Shown here one piece after another: positions 58,661 through 64,000 of a stretch of 64,000 nucleotides of DNA (position 1 is the stretch's first letter; the number at the start of each line of letters is the position of its first letter). Made by a program: the position numbers and the translations under genes. The stretch is from positions 346,549,879 through 346,613,878 of the forward strand of contig NC_080571.1 in assembly GCF_030247185.1 (NCBI RefSeq). Direction: 5' to 3'. The stretch is from Malaya genurostris. Lineage: Eukaryota > Arthropoda > Insecta > Diptera > Culicidae. Under the pieces are notes generated by a model that had not been told where the DNA came from, did no database searches, and was given only the letters and a program-made list of their open reading frames with translations.

Positions 58661-60750
58661 ACACTACCCTACTACAGTGGCAGCTATCGGCTGCCGGAGA
58701 CGGACTCTATCGAAGCGGAAAATACGTTATTGTTTTCTGGTAGATGCTTTTCAAGCAATTGATCAGCTTAACTTTCAGCGTGCAATTTTTCTACACTGTC
58801 TCAAGCCGAACTGAGATGCTGGACTTACTTTCGCTCATTCAATTCTTTCCCCCGGAATAGTTTTTTTGCTTTGACATTCAGCCGTTTTTGTTGAACTTTA
58901 ACTGCTTAAAATTAGGACGAGAGATGCGTTTACTCTACTTGTGAAAAATGGGCCAACAAACAAATCTTGTGTCATTTGGCTTGATTTGAGTGTTACCTCC
59001 AGTGTATCGAGCTAAAAACTAGCTGACAAAGTTTGATTGCTGTTTCAGATGTTGAAGAAAAAAATGATTTAGTTTTCTTAGTGAAACCATAAACTGTGTC
59101 TACATTCAATTTTTTATCATGCAAACGCATGGTATTTTATGAAATGAAAAAGAATTTTCTATTAATTCCAGTTAATCAAGCGCAAACCTCACAACAATGG
59201 TTCTAACATGACAAAAAAAAAACATGATATTAGCTATTCTAGCGTAAACAATCAGCCACATGCATGTCATTTTTCATTGCAAATTCCGATGCAGTGAAGC
59301 GCGGAAAATATTTTTATAAATTTTATGAATTCGATTCCATGGCGACCCGCCACTGTGTGACGCATTGCTGCGGGAGTGTTTGAGTGCTGCAGGAGACTAT
59401 GAATTGCGAACCGAACCGACAAAGTGTGCCAAGCCTTGCCGGCAAGCTCTAGGCAAAGCACATGGCAAGTGACGGGTGATTGAGCGGGAATGCACCACGA
59501 GTCGTCTGTCGCCGCTTACTAGGATGTGTTTGCCATGCTGGGGCTTGGATGTTTGCAGATGGTTGTTATTTGAAATGGTAGAGGCTGCCTATCTTTCCGG
59601 AGGGGGAAAAATGTACACGCTAAACAAGAAAGAGTTATCGGAAATTCCTTTCCATTCTGAGTGTGTGTGTGTGTGTGTGTAAGTGTAGTTTGGAATTCAA
59701 ATCCGCATGCCAATTGGAAAAGTGCCAACCTGAAACGAACTAGCTTAAACTGAGCTTCCTTCCTCTTCAACTCTTAACGGTAGGAGGTTACTTCTGCAGT
59801 TTATTTATTTAATGCCAAACTTATGATATGAAATGCAACAGTGATTTGTTTGGCTGTAACTAAAATTGAACTTTTTCCAAATCGGTTTGGTACTGATAAC
59901 ATCTGACAAACAAATGTGCAAACTTACTTGACTTCAAAAAGAGTGACGACAGCTGTCTTTTTGGCATTTAATTCTTCTGAAAAATAGTAACGTGAAAGCA
60001 TTTGAACTGACCTTACTTCCACTTGTATCCAATAATGACACAATTTAACAAAAGTAGTATTAGTAATACTAAATGTCATTTCTTATGGTGTTTGATGGAT
60101 TCGACAGAATGTAGAATATCAACACTGTTGATTAACTAGTTCAAAACCTATTGTGGGAATGTGGCAATGCTGCAGATCGGAAAGATCGATTGATTAGCAG
60201 TTCTAGCGATATCTTTCAGAAATCGGTCGATTCAAACTCTTTGGGCTTCCTCTTATAACATTTGGACACATTGGAAATGTTTTGAATATGATCAGTATCT
60301 AACGGGGAAAACAGATTAGAATTCTCGCTCCCATCCATTGGTTCGGTGTCATTGTTGCTGGTGGAATCATTAGTGGTGTTCTTTGCTAATACCAACAGCC
60401 AATCAGTAGCTAGTTGGGGTCATGTATTTAAACGGGAAAGGCAGATTGGATTTCGCGGTTTTCGCGAATTTCGCGGATTTGGCGTGGTTTCTGCTAAGAT
60501 TTTGATGCTAAGGCGCGGATTTCGCGCGTATTTCAAAAAACATCATGCCATAAAATTCTTTGCAAATTTTTGAAGCTTGTGAGTTTTACGAAACACTAAA
60601 AAATTAAAGATAGGCGAACGTTTCAGCAATTGGTCGAGATGGCCGAATTTTCACCTTGATAAAACTAAAATTTACTAGAAGGCGGTTCTAGCCAATGTTT
60701 TCTTCAGTGGACAAAATTTCGATTTTATGCTTTTCGATCTCGAGTGATAC
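58660..60750. other. Intergenic, nothing recognised; short (TG)n tract
   Basis: A (GT)10 run at about 59661-59681. A GC-richer stretch near 59340-59560 has no identifiable gene. A TTCGCGG-rich patch sits at 60460-60530. Confidence 0.35.
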
Positions 60751-60753
60751 AAG

Positions 60754-62050
60754 TTGCTATTTCAACATTTTGCACTCAAGGATATTGATGTCAGATGGAA
60801 GATACCCCTCAGTGATAATACATTCAATAATGCAAAGAATGTAATAAATGTTATGCGATTCTTCAATAATATGGTAACAAATTTTGTGTATGATCAAAAT
60901 CGCATTCTTAAAGCAATATTTACACGACAAGCTTACGAAGCGAAGTCTGACAACAAACGAAGAAGTTCTGGGATTCCATCCGTGGTGATAAGAAAGTGTT
61001 CTAATAGTTTGTTGGTTCCACTATCCAACATTTTCAATTGTTCTTTGCGGTTTGGATTTTGTCCTGAAATATGAAAGAAATCATATGTGAACAAGGGTAT
61101 AGTGTCCAACTAACGTGGAATTGATGCTTTGTGCGCTGTATCGAAGCTGTTTGAAATTATAGTTCTGGATCTCATAACGCAGAGTTGCTCTGACTACAAA
61201 TCAGAGACTCAGCTTGGATCCATGCCAAAGCTTTAAACTTCCCCTGCTGCGTTCGTCGAAATCAAGCATCACATAACGGTCTCCAAGTTAAGTAGACTGG
61301 GATTAAATGGATCATTTTTTAATTGGATTCGATCATAGATAACTGGTAATGAAATGATAGTGAGAATAAGAGCCTGTACAACCTCACCATGTGCTGTTAC
61401 ATCTGGAGTTCCTCAAGGAAGTCACCTTGGACCGTTCATAATTTTTTTGTATCTCAACGATCTAAATGTTTCGATCAAGTGTATGAAACTATCGTTCGCC
61501 GATGACTTTCGTATTTCATATTTCAAAATGGTTTAAATGCCACTAAATGCTCCGTTGTCTATTTTTGTAGCAAAAAGTCTGTATTCAAGTTCGACTATAA
61601 TATGCCACAAACTGTTCTCGAACGCGCATCGTCTGTTAAGGATCTGGGTGTTCTGGAAACCAAGTTAAATTTTAAAGAGCACATAGAGCTTTCAATTGTT
61701 TCAATTTACCATTCGACGTCGTAGTTTTCCTATTTTTTTCTTCGGATTCCTTATGTTAGAACTTATTATGGATATAACGAGCTCATTGCTAGCATGTGCC
61801 GCATATTTAACAAATGTTTCAATTCTTTCGATTTTCATTTATCACGTAATGTTATCAAGAAATTGTTTCTTATGTTACTGTCACATTAGAACTAGTTACT
61901 ATAGAAGCACTAGATTTAAGGAAATGTATCATTTGGATGATTTTGATCTATTGATGCAAAAGATGAGGAGGTTTTATCCCTGCTGGAGAACAAGTTTGAC
62001 AGAAACTAATTCCAGTGGGCTTTACCCTGATCCAAATAAAAAAATTAAAA
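60754..62050 (+). pseudogene. Decayed non-LTR reverse transcriptase (jockey/CR1 group)
   Basis: Broken frames carry SSGIPSVVIRKC and LSNIFNCSLRFGFCPEIW-type sequence (60754-61074). They continue with TSGVPQGSHLGPFIIFLYLNDL and the catalytic FADD (61354-61536), and then SSVKDLGVLETKLNFKEH at about 61640-61690. Many stops and frameshifts. 61696-62055 may be the remains of the C-terminus. Confidence 0.7.
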
Positions 62051-62484
62051 GATGAGGAGAAAAAGAAAGACATTCAGAGTAAAATCTGACAACAGAAGAA
62101 GGCGCTAATATAATTGAAACTTAAATTTAAAAGAGTGAATCAGATCATCCTGATGTGGTCTACCTTAAAATTCTTCTTACCAAGAAGGAAATGTTTACCG
62201 AGCAAAAAGATGTCGAAGCAAAACAAAAAAAAATCTTCGATGAAATCTGTTTAACTTCTTTCAAAATCACAATTGTTAGCATTTTTATTTTTTCTGTGGC
62301 ATTTTCCGTACATCAGAGAGTATTAATTAAGGACCAATAGTAAACCAAGTTAACTTGTGTTGGTATGTTGTGTATTACGTACATTTTATTCAGTACGTAT
62401 GTCATATATTGATATATGCAGTGCAACACGTTCATTAAAGTGACTTGCAGGATTGAGTTTCAAACAATCTTTTTAACAATAATA

Positions 62485-62520
62485 ATCGCTTCTCGGCCTA
62501 AAGGCTAAGATCAAAGTGTA
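62485..62520 (+). ncRNA. U2 snRNA 5' fragment (truncated pseudogene)
   Basis: The sequence begins ATCGCTTCTCGGCCT and continues with AAGGCTAAGATCAAAGTGTA, which matches the first about 36 nt of U2 snRNA except for a two-base difference in the loop. It then departs from U2: the expected GTATCTGTTCTTATC is absent. It is too short to be functional, and is either a truncated pseudogene or an insertion junction. Confidence 0.7.
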
Positions 62521-64000
62521 TTCTCAAGTGAATGTTTAGCTTTACATTTTGTATGAAATATCAGTTTTGAACAATTTTTCACCAACGTTTGATGGAAAAT
62601 TGCTCACATTTTATGAATGTAGATTTTAATTTCCTAATAAAAAAAGCTGGCAACACTGCTTCAAAGCGTTTGTATTAGTAAAACTAAATATTTTCTGTTA
62701 CAAAAGTAGTTTTCCGGAAAAATAAATAGATTTACCACAACATGCCATTTCCATTGCCTTTCGTGTGTTAAATTAAAGGTTCCTATTTTACGGGTTTACT
62801 TATAGAAGCTACGAAAAAAAATTCTGCAAGATGAAATCCATATTGGAATGTGTTTGTTGCTTATCAAATGTGTCAGTGGAAGTAAACTGAAACTGAGATA
62901 ATTGTTCTCGAGCAGTTTTAAGGAAACCCGAAGAGTTCTAGACTAAGACACTTTTCTTGAATTGCAATTTTAAGCAGAATGAACCGATTAGTTTATTTTT
63001 CAACCATATGGAAGATTTATTGATTAAAATCAGGAAAAGAAGCGCCGGAATTTGTTTTTACGCACACATTGTTGACATTACTCATACGCTTACAAAAAGT
63101 CTTGCTCCTTAACTAAGGGCATCGAAAAAGATGGAGAATAAAAATGAAATCGTTTTCATGGGGTTTCTCGAAGTGACGTGCTGTATGCGGACTTTTTTAT
63201 TGTGTTCATATGACAAACTTATGCAGATTTTTAAATTATATTTAAGTGAATTTTCGAATACTGCGGAAAGTATCACCTGCATAAAAATAGTTGTCTAACG
63301 TTTCACTCAAATATCGCACGTTTTAGTTTTCAACTTCGCGCGGATTTCGCGCGTTTTGATTTTGAAATTGTTCGTAACAACCCTGAAGATCCTATACAGG
63401 AATAGCAGTCACTGAGGTATGTAAATTGAATAAAGAAATAACTACGTGTTTTCGTGTCCAGTAACCAAAACGTTCTGATCCAGTTTTATTACTCTTATGC
63501 CTTCGAACCTTTATTCTTACACTCGATCACTCATTCGTTTAACGAGAGAGTTCATGCATTTTACCGAACGCATTTTAAATCGAATCATATAGTATCGTAT
63601 AGGGTAAGGGCTCCCTATTTCATCTCATTTGTAAGGACGTCGCCTTCAAACCCCGATTTAGCCACTAAAATCACTGTAACTATTTCATATTACTGCTTCA
63701 TTCACCTTGCTCCACGTTGAAAATTGATTCACATTTCTTGAAAATTAAACTAATAATTACAAAACAGCTAAAAACACTAATGAAGTTTCCACTACTCTGC
63801 TCCTAATTTCATCTCAATGGATTTTTATCCATCCTATCGTTGATCTTTTATTCATCCTATAAATTAGCAATGGCGACAGCAATCAAAACAAAATATTCCA
63901 CTATTACACTCTCACCCGCATACGCATGGCTGCCAGATGGCTGACTAAACGCTGCCAGCTGAAAAAATATGACTGGCAGACATTCTGGTGACCAACTGCC
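62520..64000. other. Intergenic, nothing recognised
   Basis: AT-rich to about 63.9 kb. A GCGCGGATTTCGCGCG patch lies at 63337-63352, like the one at 60.5 kb. The last 60 bases carry CTGCCAG words that recall hAT ends, but the window stops there. Confidence 0.35.

Overview
The window looks like a piece of a large, repeat-rich insect genome, most probably a culicine mosquito. The evidence is one AT-poor single-exon host gene set in AT-rich intergenic DNA, together with the set of repeats: mori-type mariner, DD37E (ITmD37E-like) elements, hAT elements and hAT MITEs with 8-bp target duplications, an I-clade non-LTR element with an RNase H domain, a LOA-like non-LTR element, BEL/Pao and gypsy fragments and a tRNA-derived SINE. 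The species assignment is inference; no single sequence here proves it.

Only one host gene is convincing: a 1,696-codon ankyrin-repeat protein on the + strand (7573-12663), with a probable spliced 5' UTR and a long 3' UTR (to about 13.9-14.1 kb). Everything else I can name is mobile or repetitive.

Layout. 0-5.1 kb: a TTAA-flanked 1.5-kb element inside a degenerate repeat, then several dispersed repeats. 5.1-6.2 kb: a nearly intact mariner. 7.4-14.1 kb: the ankyrin gene. 14.2-25 kb: a 183-bp hAT MITE, a 3.2-kb hAT with a decayed transposase and a nested repeat, two more hAT MITEs (one with its empty-site counterpart at 57.3 kb), a DD37E remnant and a (TA)n tract. 25.5-28.6 kb: a second hAT-like element hosting a SINE, a dead mariner and a large inverted repeat, followed by a gypsy RNase H fragment. 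28.6-31.9 kb: a CR1/jockey-type non-LTR element on the - strand ending in a 56-bp near-perfect palindrome. 32-36 kb: dispersed repeats. 36.3-46.3 kb: a pile-up of a LOA 3' fragment, an almost full I-clade element, a BEL/Pao pol fragment and a LOA element. 47.7-52.9 kb: R2 repeats, two BEL C-terminal fragments, a 1.5-kb element built of 158-bp modules, and a DD37E element. 55.8-56.8 kb: an internally deleted mariner with complete inverted repeats and TA duplications. 57-64 kb: a repeat copy, a decayed non-LTR element and a 36-nt 5' fragment of U2 snRNA.

I found no CRISPR, operon, prophage or defence island. The unusual content is the nested transposon structure and an unnamed modular repeat family present in at least four copies. 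The ankyrin protein itself has a large unidentified middle region.
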